Part shown: positions 44,969 to 55,182 of the stretch, one piece after another | Position numbering within the stretch: position 1 is the first letter of the stretch | How the letters are laid out: the number at the start of each line of letters is the position of its first letter | Assembly: GCA_026707285.1 (NCBI GenBank) | Contig: JAPOXD010000041.1 | Location: 1 to 64,000, forward strand | Origin: Chloroflexota bacterium | GTDB lineage: Bacteria > Chloroflexota > UBA11872 | Length of the DNA: 64,000 nt | Direction: 5' to 3' | Notes under the pieces: model-generated | What the model was told of the DNA's origin: nothing | The model's database searches: none | The model's input: the letters and a program-made list of their open reading frames with translations, nothing else | Position numbers and translations under genes: made by a program

Positions 44969-46132
44969 ATGACTTTCGGCCCTTCACCTTCGACCTTTCG
45001 GACCACGCCCACGCTCGTCTTCGGACGTGGGGCGATCCACGAATTGCCGGATCATCTGCGCCGCACCGGCGCCGGCCGCGTCTTAATCGTCACCGATCCC
45101 GGCGTTGCGGCGTGTGGCGTGCTGGCGCAAGTCGAGGAGCTGCTCAACGACGCCGGAATCTCGTTCGGCGTCTATGCCGGTGTGGTGCCGGAACCCCCCA
45201 GCCCGAGCGTCGACGCCTGCGCCGAGGCCATCGAGGCCGATGGCGCCGACGTGGTCGTGGGTCTCGGCGGCGGCAGCGCCATGGACACCTCGCAAATCGC
45301 CGCCTGCCTGGTGACCAACGGCGGCGCCACCGAGGACTGGCTGGGCGTTGAGATTCTCGAAAAGCCCGGCATTCCCACCATCAGCGTGCCCACCACCGCG
45401 GGCACCGCGTCCGAGCTAACCGGCAACGCCGTCATCGTGCTGGCGGACCAGTCTAACAAGATGTCTGTCGTGAGCCCCTACATCTACCCCAAGGCGGCGA
45501 TCGTGGACCCGGCGCTCACGGACTCGGTGCCGCCGGACGTCACCGCGGCCACGGGCATGGACGCCTTCTGCCACGCCACCGAGTCGTTCATCTCGGTCAA
45601 AGCCACGCCGCACACGCGCCTTTACGCCGCCGAGTCCATGCGGCGCGTCGTGGAGTACCTGCCGCGCGCAGTGGCCGACGGCAGCGACACCGAGGCGCGC
45701 GACGAGCTGGCTTACGCCTGCGTCATGGCCGGCTACACCCTGGCCAACGCGGGCACGATCATCGTCCACGCCATGGCCCACGCCATCGGCGCCTGGGCCA
45801 AGATCCCCCACGGCGTGGCCAACACGCTCTGCCTGCTGCCCGTGATGGGGTTCTGCGCCGAGCGCGTGCCGGCGCTCGTGGGCGGCATGGCCGAGCCGCT
45901 GGGCGCACCGAATGGCGCCAACGACGCCGACCGCGCCCAGGCGACGCTGGACGCCATGCGGGGGCTGATAGATGGCATCGGGCTGTCCACCCGCCTCGGC
46001 GAGGCCGGCGTGCAGCGCGACTGGCTGCCCGAGGTCGCCCGCGTCACCCACGGCTCCCGCCGCCTCATGGACCAAAGCCCCGCTCAACCCACCGAAGCCG
46101 AGCTCCTGACCATGCTCGAGGCGGCGTACTAG
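44969..46132 (+). CDS. Iron-containing alcohol dehydrogenase family enzyme
   Basis: 387 residues in the group III Fe-ADH family. The NAD-binding VVGLGGGSAMDTSQIAA, the SVPTTAGTASELTGNAVI strand, and metal ligands in GMDAFCHATESFIS and HAMAHAIGAWAKIPHGVA are present. Such enzymes reduce aldehydes or oxidise alcohols, lactaldehyde or glycerol-like substrates. It is divergent from Ldh copy 2 and converges on the fic gene with 3 bases between. Substrate inferred only as a small alcohol or aldehyde. Confidence 0.88.
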   Translation: MTFGPSPSTFRTTPTLVFGRGAIHELPDHLRRTGAGRVLIVTDPGVAACGVLAQVEELLNDAGISFGVYAGVVPEPPSPSVDACAEAIEADGADVVVGLGGGSAMDTSQIAACLVTNGGATEDWLGVEILEKPGIPTISVPTTAGTASELTGNAVIVLADQSNKMSVVSPYIYPKAAIVDPALTDSVPPDVTAATGMDAFCHATESFISVKATPHTRLYAAESMRRVVEYLPRAVADGSDTEARDELAYACVMAGYTLANAGTIIVHAMAHAIGAWAKIPHGVANTLCLLPVMGFCAERVPALVGGMAEPLGAPNGANDADRAQATLDAMRGLIDGIGLSTRLGEAGVQRDWLPEVARVTHGSRRLMDQSPAQPTEAELLTMLEAAY

Positions 46133-46135
46133 ACG

Positions 46136-47284
46136 CTACGGTTCAGCGAACAAGGCCATGATCTCAACGTGAGGGACGAGTTGGCCATCGCGCTCTATAA
46201 GCAACTCGTGCTCTAGCAGCGTGCGGAGGTCGCGTTGCGTGGTCCTAACTCCCACGCGGCGATAGACGCTGCCAATGATGCTTGGTGAATCCAAGTTCTC
46301 GTGGGGCGCCCGCGCGAGTTGCGCGCCCGTCAGGCGCCTGATGAGATCCAACATCCGCGCCCGCCGCCGATCCCCGAGGCCGGGCACCTCTTCGAGCGTC
46401 TGGCGGGCGTACTCGTGGAAAGCGATGACTCGAATCATCGCCATCAACTCACGTCGCACTTGCGCAAGCTCGCTTGCCAACCCCTCGATCGCAAAGAGCA
46501 CGAAATCTGTAAGGTCGCCGTCCGACCTGAAACGCGCGGCTGTTAGCGCGTCCACGTAGGCGTCTCGGTTCTGGTAGTAGAAATTCGCCAGCGAGTAGAA
46601 CCCAAAGGCGTTGATCCCGGCGCGATAGAGCATGAAGCTTTCGACGCCACGCGATGCCCGCCCGTTGCCATCGCCGAACGGGTGAATGCTCACCACGTAG
46701 AAGTGCGCGATGGCCGCACGAACAATCGGGTCCCAGGCGGCAGCCGTGCCCTCGTCGAACCAGCGCACGAAGTCCGACATAAGCCGGCAGACCTCGTCGC
46801 CGGTAGCTGGCGGACGGTAGTCGCCGGCGGATACGGCGTGGTCTCGGAATTGCCCTGGCTCATTGCCTTGGTAGGGCACACCCTCCGTAGTAAGCCGGTG
46901 GAATTCCCGGATGAGCGGCTCGTCGAGCCGCCGCTCGGGATTTGCCCGCAGCTCATGCTGCACGAATTCAAGCACGGCCTGCGCGTTGCGGGCTTCACGC
47001 TCGTCGCGCGACCGGTCGTCCGGCAAGACTTTGACATCGGCCGGTGCGTCCAGCACTTCGAGCGCCTCGGTTTCCGAAATCCGCGTCCCCTCGATTGCCG
47101 CCGTACCACGTACGGCGCGTGCGATGTTGAGCGCGTTCAGGCGTCGCCGCACACCAACGGTCACCGGAATGCCGCGAATCGTCTCGGCGATCGCGCGCGA
47201 GCGCTCAATCGCCCGCACGAGCCGCGGCTCATCGACGCGAATGCGGACATTGAAGTGAACGTCCCAGCTCGGCATGCTGCTCAT
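46136..47284 (-). CDS. Fic-domain protein (predicted AMP transferase)
   Basis: 382 residues. The Fic signature HPFGDGNGRASR is at residues 201-212, so the catalytic His is His201 and the usual Mg-binding Asp is present. An inhibitory-helix motif of the (S/T)xxxE(G/N) type, TAAIEG, is at 61-66 ahead of the core, the class II layout, so it is self-inhibited. A C-terminal winged-helix-like part (RRVGVRTTQRDLRTLLEHELLIERDG) follows. Fic proteins transfer AMP to target proteins. It is followed upstream by a run of TGTCGC half-sites that may be its operator. Confidence 0.88.
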   Translation of the reverse strand: MSSMPSWDVHFNVRIRVDEPRLVRAIERSRAIAETIRGIPVTVGVRRRLNALNIARAVRGTAAIEGTRISETEALEVLDAPADVKVLPDDRSRDEREARNAQAVLEFVQHELRANPERRLDEPLIREFHRLTTEGVPYQGNEPGQFRDHAVSAGDYRPPATGDEVCRLMSDFVRWFDEGTAAAWDPIVRAAIAHFYVVSIHPFGDGNGRASRGVESFMLYRAGINAFGFYSLANFYYQNRDAYVDALTAARFRSDGDLTDFVLFAIEGLASELAQVRRELMAMIRVIAFHEYARQTLEEVPGLGDRRRARMLDLIRRLTGAQLARAPHENLDSPSIIGSVYRRVGVRTTQRDLRTLLEHELLIERDGQLVPHVEIMALFAEP

Positions 47285-47287
47285 TAG

Positions 47288-47382
47288 GCGACAACATCCG
47301 CGTCATTGTCGCGGTAACTGTCGCGTCTCTCAAACCTGTTAAATGCTAGTTTTTCACGCGACAGTGTCGCCGTCAATGTCGC
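47288..47382. promoter_or_regulatory. Array of TGTCGC/GCGACA half-sites upstream of fic
   Basis: Six exact hexamers lie in 95 bases: GCGACA at 47288 and 47358, and TGTCGC at 47307, 47319, 47365 and 47377. Two TGTCGC pairs are 12 bases apart, and 47358-47370 is an inverted GCGACA-G-TGTCGC. The intervening CTGTTAAATGCTAGTTTTT stretch is AT-rich. The region lies directly upstream of fic. It looks like a multi-site operator with spacing near one helix turn; the regulator is unknown. It is a reading of the sequence, not a known motif. Confidence 0.5.
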
Positions 47383-47407
47383 ACGCAGTTACCTGGCGGA
47401 ACCGCCC

Positions 47408-48514
47408 CTAAGCCGCCCCACCCGCCACGAAGGCGCGAATCTGGTCCCCCGTCAGGCCGTCGATGCCGAGGTCGGCCAGGGTGCGACGGTTGGTGTCCAG
47501 CGGCTCTTGCAGCACGGTAAGGCCAAGTGCAACGACGGCGTCGATAATCGGAGTCGGCACGCCCAGCGCGGCGCCCAGGCCGGACCACGCGCGCAGGCCG
47601 TAAGGCACGTCCTCCGACAGCCAGCGCGTATTGAGTTCGCCCGGCGCCTTCAGCGCGGTGAGCATCGCGCTGCCGTTGATCGTGGCCCACAGGTCGGGCG
47701 GCTCGGCGCGGGGACCGAACCCGGCGGCAGCAAACGCTTGGGCGGCATCCGGCAGATCGTGGCCCAGGGCCGCGGCCACTGCGCGGCGCTCCGCGTCCAG
47801 CGCCATGATCGCCCGCACCACGCCCGGCGTGACGCCCTCGTCGTAGAAGTAGAACTCCCCCCGCGAGCGCTCGATGCGCCCGGCGTTGAGCAGCACGCCC
47901 GGCGGATGGACCACCGGGTTCATCGCGCTCAGCCCGCAGGCCAGCACGTCCGGCATGGGGGTGATGCCGGGGAACAGCGGCGCCAGCCGCTCGTGCACCT
48001 GCGCCGTGGCCGTGGACGGAAACACGCCCAGGCCCATCGCCGGCACCACGCCCCAGATCGTGGCGCCGTCCGGCTGGGTCTTGCGGCAGACGTAGGGCGC
48101 GGTGTCGGTTTCGGCGATTGGGATGGCGGGCGCGCCGGACTCACGCAGCAGGCGCGCCACCTCCAGCGCCCCGAGCGTTCCCGGCATGAGCGTGAGCGTG
48201 TGGCTCGGGCGGATGTGCGGAGCCAGCGCCCGCGCCCACGACGCATGGCCATAGGCCGGCACGATCAGCAGCAGGTCGTCCGACGCGGCCGCGGCGGCTC
48301 CGACGTCGTCCGTGACCATGTCAATGCGCGCCGCGCCCGTGTGCGCCACGCCGTGCAACTCGATCACCCGCGCCTCGCGCACCGGATCGAGGGCCTCGGC
48401 GAACTCGGGCAGCTCCCCCAGGGTCACGGAGTGCCCGGCCAGCGTCAGGTTGGCCGCCGTGGCAAAACCCGTGTTCCCGGCGCCCAGCACCACCACCGAT
48501 TCACCCGACGCCAT
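47408..48514 (-). CDS. Opine/octopine-type NAD(P)-dependent dehydrogenase
   Basis: 368 residues. The Rossmann N-domain has VVVLGAGNTGFATAANL. The C-terminal half has the opine dehydrogenase pattern: MNPVVHPPGVLLNAGRIE and an EDVPYGLRAW segment. These enzymes join or split an amino acid and a 2-oxo acid by reductive amination. Substrate unknown. It is upstream of the fic gene on the same strand but separated by the half-site array, so it is probably independent. It is divergent from the 2-hydroxyacid dehydrogenase. Confidence 0.82.
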   Translation of the reverse strand: MASGESVVVLGAGNTGFATAANLTLAGHSVTLGELPEFAEALDPVREARVIELHGVAHTGAARIDMVTDDVGAAAAASDDLLLIVPAYGHASWARALAPHIRPSHTLTLMPGTLGALEVARLLRESGAPAIPIAETDTAPYVCRKTQPDGATIWGVVPAMGLGVFPSTATAQVHERLAPLFPGITPMPDVLACGLSAMNPVVHPPGVLLNAGRIERSRGEFYFYDEGVTPGVVRAIMALDAERRAVAAALGHDLPDAAQAFAAAGFGPRAEPPDLWATINGSAMLTALKAPGELNTRWLSEDVPYGLRAWSGLGAALGVPTPIIDAVVALGLTVLQEPLDTNRRTLADLGIDGLTGDQIRAFVAGGAA

Positions 48515-48638
48515 GTGGCCCTCCAGCTTCCCGGCTCTCGTCGTCGACCCGGCACAGTATGACGCCTACCGCCGTGCCACCGCGTTCGATGCGTGCGGTA
48601 CGGTTGCCGCAGTGCCGCATCCAGGCGGAAGCAGTCGC

Positions 48639-49673
48639 ATGCCCGACAAGCCGTTTCGCGTCGCGCTGGCCAACGGGCTGCGCTATGCCTCCGTGCTCGA
48701 CTTCACCCACCTGCTGGACGCCGTCGGCGCGTCGCTGACGGTCGTCGACGCGCCCACGTCGGATGACCAGGCCGTGGAGCGACTGGCGGGCTACGACGGG
48801 ATCATCTGGCCCCACGGCCCCTATCGGCTGGCGCCGTTCGACCGGCTCCCCGACCTCCAGGGCGTGATCGCCCCGACCGTGGGCGTGGACCACGTCGACC
48901 TGGACGACGCCACCGCCGCCGGCGTGGTGGTCGGCAATCTGCCGGCCTTCGCCACGGAACAGACGGCGGACGCGGCGATGTTCCTCATCATCGGCTCGGT
49001 GCGGCGAGTGCCCCAGATGTGGGCCCAATGGCGCCAGGGAAACCGCGCCATCCCGGCCTGGGAGGCCCAAATCAGGCCCATCGGCGATATGCGCGGGGCC
49101 ACCCTGGCGCTGATTGGCTTCGGTCGCATCGCGCGCGCGGTGGCGGTGCGGGCGCAGAGCTTCGGCATGCGCTGCATCGCCTACGGCCCCACGGTGTCGC
49201 CCTGGGAGGCCGCGTCCTTCGGCGTCGATCTGGTCGACCTCGACACGGCCTTCGCGACCGGCGACGTGGTGTCCGTGCACCTGCCGCTGAACGCCGGCAC
49301 GCACCATTTCGTGGACGGCGACCTGCTGACGCGCATGAAGTCGTCCGCCGTGCTTGTCAACGTCTCGCGCGGGGCGGTCGTCGACGAGGCGGCGTTGCTG
49401 GAGGCGCTGCAGTCCGGCCGCATCGCCGGCGCCGGATTGGACGTCTTCGAGCAGGAGCCGGTGACACCGGATAACCCGCTGGTCAACATACCCAATGTGC
49501 TCTGGCTGCCTCACGCCGGCGGCTCCTCCGAGGAGGGCATCCGCCGCGTGGGCGAGGGCTCAGCCGAGCAAATGGCCTGGCTGGCCCAGGGCTACTGGCC
49601 GCGCCACATCGCGAACCCCGGCGTGCAGCCCAGAGTCCCCCTGCGACGGCGGGGCTATCCGGAGCGCCGCTAA
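48639..49673 (+). CDS. D-isomer-specific 2-hydroxyacid dehydrogenase
   Basis: 344 residues from ATG 48639. NAD-binding pattern: LIGFGRIARAVAVRAQSFGM. The catalytic residues are visible as Arg in VNVSRGAVVDE, Glu in DVFEQEPVTPDNPL and His in LPHAGGSSEEG. Such enzymes interconvert 2-oxo and D-2-hydroxy acids (glyoxylate, phosphoglycerate or lactate types); the exact substrate is not clear. The open frame extends to 48312 but overlaps the opine-type gene. It is followed by the initiator tRNA on the other strand. Confidence 0.88.
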   Translation: MPDKPFRVALANGLRYASVLDFTHLLDAVGASLTVVDAPTSDDQAVERLAGYDGIIWPHGPYRLAPFDRLPDLQGVIAPTVGVDHVDLDDATAAGVVVGNLPAFATEQTADAAMFLIIGSVRRVPQMWAQWRQGNRAIPAWEAQIRPIGDMRGATLALIGFGRIARAVAVRAQSFGMRCIAYGPTVSPWEAASFGVDLVDLDTAFATGDVVSVHLPLNAGTHHFVDGDLLTRMKSSAVLVNVSRGAVVDEAALLEALQSGRIAGAGLDVFEQEPVTPDNPLVNIPNVLWLPHAGGSSEEGIRRVGEGSAEQMAWLAQGYWPRHIANPGVQPRVPLRRRGYPERR

Positions 49674-49705
49674 CCGAGCGCGACTGTCGAATACTGGCGG
49701 CCTTT

Positions 49706-49735
49706 CCCAGGCTGCACGCAGCCTGGGCCACCGGA
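49706..49735. repeat. Intergenic palindromic repeat, family A
   Basis: CCCAGGCTGCACGCAGCCTG then GGCCACCGGA; almost identical to 59949-59976. Confidence 0.72.
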
Positions 49736-49754
49736 TCTAAGCAATGGGCTCGCG

Positions 49755-49829
<75 letters not shown>

Positions 49830-49906
49830 CGCCATTCTACCCGCTGGCGGTCCCGCCTCCGCCCCTTTTTCGGGTGCGCTGGGGTTCGCGCCGGTCGCGT
49901 GAGGTG

Positions 49907-49935
49907 TTGACAACCTGACGCCTGCCCCGTTCGAT
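49907..49935 (+). promoter_or_regulatory. Possible sigma-70-type promoter for VanZ paralog 2
   Basis: TTGACA at 49907-49912 is a perfect -35; a 17-base gap leads to TTCGAT at 49930-49935, a weak -10. Transcription would start at or near the ATG at 49942, implying a leaderless message. No ribosome-binding site is seen before that ATG. Confidence 0.3.
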
Positions 49936-49941
49936 GCGGGC

Positions 49942-50517
49942 ATGCCCTTCTTCTCCTCGACTCGGGAGCGGCGGCTCTGGGCCTGGACGCTGCTCGTGGT
50001 GGCGGCGATCTACGCCACCTTGGGCCTGGCGACCTCGCTGGCCGGGCTGCTGCGCGACACCGGCGTGCTCACCCCCCTTTTCGTCCTCGCCATGCTGTTG
50101 ATCGGCGTGGCCGTGGTCTCGCGGGGACTCACTTGGCGGCCGGGCGGCCTTGAGATCGCCGTGGTGCTGGGCGTGGCGGCCGTCTACGGCCTGGTGTTCG
50201 TGCGGATGGCGCTCGAGACGGAGCGCAGCCACCTGATCGAGTACGGCGTGGTGGCGCTGCTGATCTATGAGGCTCTGACCGAGCGCGCCAGCCAGGGCCG
50301 CCGCGTCCCCCTGCCCGCCGTGCTCGCCTTCCTGGCGGCGGTGGTGGTCGGCGCGGTGGACGAGGGCATCCAGGCGTGGCTGCCTGTCCGCGTGTTCGAC
50401 CCGCTGGACATCCTGTTCAACGCGCTGGCCGCCTTCATGGCCGTGGCGGGCAGCGTCGCCCTCGCCTGGGCGCGGCGGCGGACGTGGCGATCACGGCGCA
50501 GGCCGTCGGATCAGTAG
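49942..50517 (+). CDS. VanZ-like membrane protein (paralog 2)
   Basis: 191 residues with about five or six membrane segments. It parallels the protein at 38506 throughout: RERRLWAWTLLVVAAIYATL, then ERSHLIEYGVVALLIYEAL, GAVDEGIQAWLPVRVFDPLD and a basic C-terminus. Both copies share the DEG-to-FDPxDILFN block, typical of VanZ-like proteins. Function unknown. It lies alone between the initiator tRNA and a small monooxygenase-like gene. Confidence 0.78.
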   Translation: MPFFSSTRERRLWAWTLLVVAAIYATLGLATSLAGLLRDTGVLTPLFVLAMLLIGVAVVSRGLTWRPGGLEIAVVLGVAAVYGLVFVRMALETERSHLIEYGVVALLIYEALTERASQGRRVPLPAVLAFLAAVVVGAVDEGIQAWLPVRVFDPLDILFNALAAFMAVAGSVALAWARRRTWRSRRRPSDQ

Positions 50518-50533
50518 GGACACGCGCAGGACC

Positions 50534-50562
50534 GGGCGGGCAACCACGAGGGTTGCCCCTAC
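50534..50562. repeat. Intergenic palindromic repeat, family B
   Basis: GGGCGGGCAACCACGAGGGT then TGCCCCTAC; the GGGCAACC and GGTTGCCC arms pair. Confidence 0.6.
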
Positions 50563-50582
50563 ACCGGACAATCGGTCCGCCG

Positions 50583-50915
50583 TCAGGGCCCCGCACTGGT
50601 CCCGAGCAGGTCCTCGGCTTCCCACTCGTCTTCGAATTCCATGATTTCGTCCCAGCGTTCGAGGAGTGGAACGTATTCCTGCCACCACGCCTGGTAGTCG
50701 TCGGAGCTTGTGGTTGCGTGCCAGCGCTCGCGGCTTTCCCAAAACTGCTGCGTCAGGTAGGACCTCGTGCCGTCAATGTGCAAGAGACCCAGCCCAAGGC
50801 AGCCATTGAGCTTCGCGTAGTGCGGCTGAAACTCCTCACGTACGAGTTTGATGAGTTCCGATTCTGTTCGCCCGTCTATCAGCGACCAGCGTTTGAATGT
50901 GATGAATGCGGACAT
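50583..50915 (-). CDS. ABM/NIPSNAP-type small ferredoxin-like-fold protein
   Basis: 110 residues: FITFKRWSLIDGRTESELI, then LGLGLLHIDGTRSYLTQQFW and ERWHATTSSDDYQAWWQEYV. The pattern suggests an alpha-beta barrel dimer of the antibiotic-biosynthesis monooxygenase/NIPSNAP type. The substrate is unknown. Many relatives act on quinols or heme. No partner gene. Confidence 0.55.
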   Translation of the reverse strand: MSAFITFKRWSLIDGRTESELIKLVREEFQPHYAKLNGCLGLGLLHIDGTRSYLTQQFWESRERWHATTSSDDYQAWWQEYVPLLERWDEIMEFEDEWEAEDLLGTSAGP

Positions 50916-50927
50916 GTTGAAGCTTCG

Positions 50928-50956
50928 CGGTGGCCCAGGCTGCGCGCAGCCTGGGA
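50928..50956. repeat. Intergenic palindromic repeat, family A
   Basis: CGGTGGCCCAGGCTGCGCGC then AGCCTGGGA. A second, broken copy with GCGGGCCACC lies at about 50986-51003. Confidence 0.68.
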
Positions 50957-51033
50957 AATGTTAGGGCGGCACGCCCCTGCGGCACGCAGCGCGGGCCACC
51001 GGATGCGCGGCGTGGGCCACCGATGGCGGGCGC

Positions 51034-51383
51034 GCCGCCGAACCGGCCGATAAGCCGCATTCTGTCGCGGGCGGTCATCTATCTGGGACCGGCGTTGCCG
51101 CCGGCCTCGTGCGGCCCACCTGGGACTTGGCGAGCAGCCTGCAAACGTCCCGGCTTGGCCTTGCTCCCGGCAGAGGTTGGCCGTTTCACGCCTGGCGCGT
51201 ATACGTGCTTGTTCCCCGAGGGGGTGTCACAAGCGCCGGGCATCGTCACTGTGCCCCTGTTCCTGCCCTTCGCCGGATGTACCGACGTTGGACGACGGGC
51301 GTTACCCGCTGCCGTGCTCGATGGAGTGCGGACTTTCCTCCCCGACGCAAAGGTCGGGGCGACCGCCTGGCCGGCCCGGCGGC
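51034..51383 (-). ncRNA. rnpB: RNase P RNA, bacterial class A
   Basis: The class A core is visible on the minus strand: GAGGAAAGTCCGCACTCC near the 5' end and CGACAGAATGCGGCTTATCG at the 3' end. The P1 helix pairs GCCGCCGGGCCGGCC with GGCCGGTTCGGCGGC, setting the ends to about 350 nt. It is the ribozyme that trims tRNA 5' ends with the RnpA protein (not in the window). It lies downstream of 16S rRNA on the same strand, with about 190 bases between. Confidence 0.93.
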
Positions 51384-51570
51384 TCCCGCCGCCGGTGCGT
51401 GACGCACCTTAACGACGGGGAAGAGTGAGCGTGAGGTGGGCGTTCCAGACCTGGGCTCGATAGCGTTGTGGTCCTCAGCGCGACAGCCGGGCGGCCCGAA
51501 GGCCGACCGATGCCGGTCGATCCTCAACCTAGGATCGTCGGGCAGGTTGACTGCCCAACATATTCCCTAG

Positions 51571-53090
<1,520 letters not shown>

Positions 53091-53592
53091 AAACCTCATG
53101 CTCGACCGCAACGCGGCCAAGCGGTTGGTCAGTGTGTTAGACCGCCGGGCGCCGAAACGCCCCGCGGCTCCATCGAGCCGTCCTGATCAACACGGACTAC
53201 TGTCGCGCTGAGATTCAGGCCATGGGCGACCCGAATCCTCACGCTCACTCTTCCCCTGTTAAGGTGCCGCGCGTTTGCGGCTCGGACCCGAGAGATGCGC
53301 CGCCAAGGCGGGCAATGTCAAAAGGGTCACCGCAGCGCGCACGGAAGCGCTCACGTGCGTGAGCGTGCCCCAAGAATAGCACGCGATGGTGGGCGAGTTT
53401 GAGTCCGTCATTCCCGCGAAGGCGGGAATCCACCCCAGCAGGTCAACCGATCAATCGAGGGCGTCCGTCGGTGCTCGGTCAACATGCGGCTCTCAGGTGC
53501 CAGAGGCGACCACGTCAAAGCACGCCCGCTCCGTTGGCGACGCCAATTGGGGGTGATATCCTTGCCCCGGCCATGGACGAGCACATGGCTGG
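53091..53592. promoter_or_regulatory. 16S upstream region and riboswitch leader, no gene
   Basis: These 502 bases hold the 16S promoter (minus strand) and the start of the thrC-like transcript (plus strand). A TTGACA on the minus strand at 53316-53321 could be a -35, but no good -10 sits 16-18 bases away. A run of Gs and short palindromes near 53230-53390 may belong to the rRNA leader. The repeat 53407-53433 lies in the middle. No open reading frame is convincing. Confidence 0.4.
53407..53433. repeat. Intergenic palindromic repeat, family C
   Basis: GTCATTCCCGCGAAGGCGGG then AATCCAC: arms CCCGC and GCGGG. It lies between the 16S promoter and the riboswitch. Confidence 0.68.
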
Positions 53593-53695
53593 CTCTCATC
53601 CAGAGTGGTGGAGGGAACAGGCCCTGCGAAGCCTGGCAACCTGCGCAGCCACGCGCAAGGTGCCAACTCCGGCGGCGAAAGTCGCGAGATGAGAG
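53593..53695 (+). promoter_or_regulatory. SAM-I (S-box) riboswitch
   Basis: The consensus core is intact: P1 arms CTCTCATC (53593-53600) and GATGAGAG (53688-53695), CAGAGTGGTGGAGGGA, the GCCCTGCGAAGCCTGGCAACC block and AAGGTGCCAACTCC. S-boxes bind S-adenosylmethionine and shut off methionine or sulfur genes when SAM is high, usually by forming a terminator, which follows here. It controls the threonine-synthase-like and sulfur-carrier genes. Confidence 0.93.
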
Positions 53696-53711
53696 GTCAC
53701 GGGAATCGTGA

Positions 53712-53741
53712 CCCCTCGCTGGTCGGAGCAGCGAGGGGTTT
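53712..53741 (+). terminator. Riboswitch-linked intrinsic terminator
   Basis: CCCCTCGCTG and CAGCGAGGGG (10 bp each) form a stem with a 7-base loop, followed by TTT. A small hairpin GTCACGGGAATCGTGAC (53697-53713) overlaps its left edge and may be part of the switch. It should stop transcription before the gene at 53903 when SAM is bound. Confidence 0.8.
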
Positions 53742-53902
53742 CGTGCAAGTGGGATGTTCACGGTGAGCCACAGGCGCATCGTCCGTCGGCGGGTCATGGC
53801 GATGGCCGGGCCCGCGCGCGCCGCGGGCCGACCGGCCGCCGTCTGAGTCCATCCCCCGAGGGCTAGCCCCCCGACCCATTGCCAACCGAAGGACGATTTT
53901 CC

Positions 53903-55150
53903 GTGAGCACCATCAACGCGCTCCAGTGCCGCGAGTGCGGCCGCGCCTACGAACCGAGAGCGGTTCACGTCTGTGAGTTCTGTTTCGGCCCGCTCGAGGT
54001 GCAATTCGACTACCAGGCCATTCGCGACCGCATCTCGCGTGAGTCCATCGCCGCCGGTCCCCAAACCCTCTGGCGCTACGCCGACCTGCTGCCCGTCGAG
54101 AGCGGCTGGGACCCCACCTGGCCCGTGGGCCTCACGCCGCTGCAGCGCGCCCACAACCTGGGCGAGCGGCTGGGGCTCAACCGGCTCTACATCAAAAACG
54201 ACACCGTCAACCCCAGCTTCTCCTTCAAGGACCGCGTCGTGGCCGTGGCCGTGGCCAAGGCGCGCGAGCTGGGCTTCGAGACCTTTGCCTGCGCCTCCAC
54301 CGGCAACCTGGCCGGTGCCGTCGCCGCCGCCGGCGCCCGGCACGGCATGGACACCTACGTCTTCCTGCCCGCCGACATCGAGCTCGGCAAAGTGCGCGGC
54401 GCGGCGGTCTACGGCGCGCGCATCGTGGCCGTTGACGGCACCTACGACGAGCTCAACCGCCTCTGCAGCGAAATCGCCGATCTCTACGAGTGGGCCTTCT
54501 GCAACATCAACGTACGCCCCTACTATGCCGAGGGCTCCAAGACCCTGGCCTTCGAGACGGTGGAGCAGCTGGGCTGGCAAGCGCCCGATCACATCGTGGC
54601 GCCCATCGCCTCCGGCTCGCTCTACACCAAGATCGGCAAGGGCCTGCGCGAGCTGGTGGACGTCGGGCTGCTGGACGAGCAGCACACCCGCATTCACGGC
54701 GCCCAGGGCGACGGCTGCGCCCCGGTCGCCGAGGCCTTCGCCCGCGACAGCATGACCTATCGCGCCGTGCGCACGCCCCAGACCATCGCCAAGTCGCTCG
54801 CCATCGGCAATCCGGCCGACGGGTTCTATGCCCTCAAGCTGGCCAAGGAGTGCGAGGGCGTCATCGACGCCGTGTCCGACGCCGAGATCGTGGACGGCAT
54901 CCGGCTCCTGGCGGAAACCGAGGGGGTCTTCGCCGAGACCGCCGGCGGCGTCACCGTCGGCGTGCTCAAGCACCTGGTCGAAAACGGCGAAATCGGCCCC
55001 GACGACCTCACCGTCGCCCTCATCACGGGCAACGGCCTCAAGACGCAGGAAGCCATCGACAGCCAGACCGCCGACAGCTTTGCCGTCAAGCCCACCGTCA
55101 CCTCATTCGAGCAAGTCCTCGCCGACCGCGGGGTCTACGTCACGGCCTAG
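53903..55150 (+). CDS. Threonine synthase-family PLP enzyme under SAM control
   Basis: 415 residues. N-terminal Cys (9, 12, 24, 27) form a zinc-ribbon-like pair. The PLP lysine is K109 in SFSFKDRVVAV, the SNT-like loop is CASTGNLAGAVAAA, and APIASGSLYTKIGKGL is the glycine-rich C-domain. The family makes threonine from O-phosphohomoserine. Here it lies under a SAM-I switch and 32 bases before a ThiS/MoaD-like gene, which fits sulfur transfer (for example homocysteine formation) better than plain threonine synthesis. GTG 53903 with GAAGGA upstream is preferred to TTG 53879. Confidence 0.83.
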   Translation: MSTINALQCRECGRAYEPRAVHVCEFCFGPLEVQFDYQAIRDRISRESIAAGPQTLWRYADLLPVESGWDPTWPVGLTPLQRAHNLGERLGLNRLYIKNDTVNPSFSFKDRVVAVAVAKARELGFETFACASTGNLAGAVAAAGARHGMDTYVFLPADIELGKVRGAAVYGARIVAVDGTYDELNRLCSEIADLYEWAFCNINVRPYYAEGSKTLAFETVEQLGWQAPDHIVAPIASGSLYTKIGKGLRELVDVGLLDEQHTRIHGAQGDGCAPVAEAFARDSMTYRAVRTPQTIAKSLAIGNPADGFYALKLAKECEGVIDAVSDAEIVDGIRLLAETEGVFAETAGGVTVGVLKHLVENGEIGPDDLTVALITGNGLKTQEAIDSQTADSFAVKPTVTSFEQVLADRGVYVTA

Positions 55151-55182
55151 GTCGCCAGGGCGCACAGAAGGAGCCGCACCGC

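Noticed and set aside
53091-53592. 23S or 5S rRNA near 16S
   Set aside because: Neither end of the 16S gene shows 23S or 5S signatures within the window.
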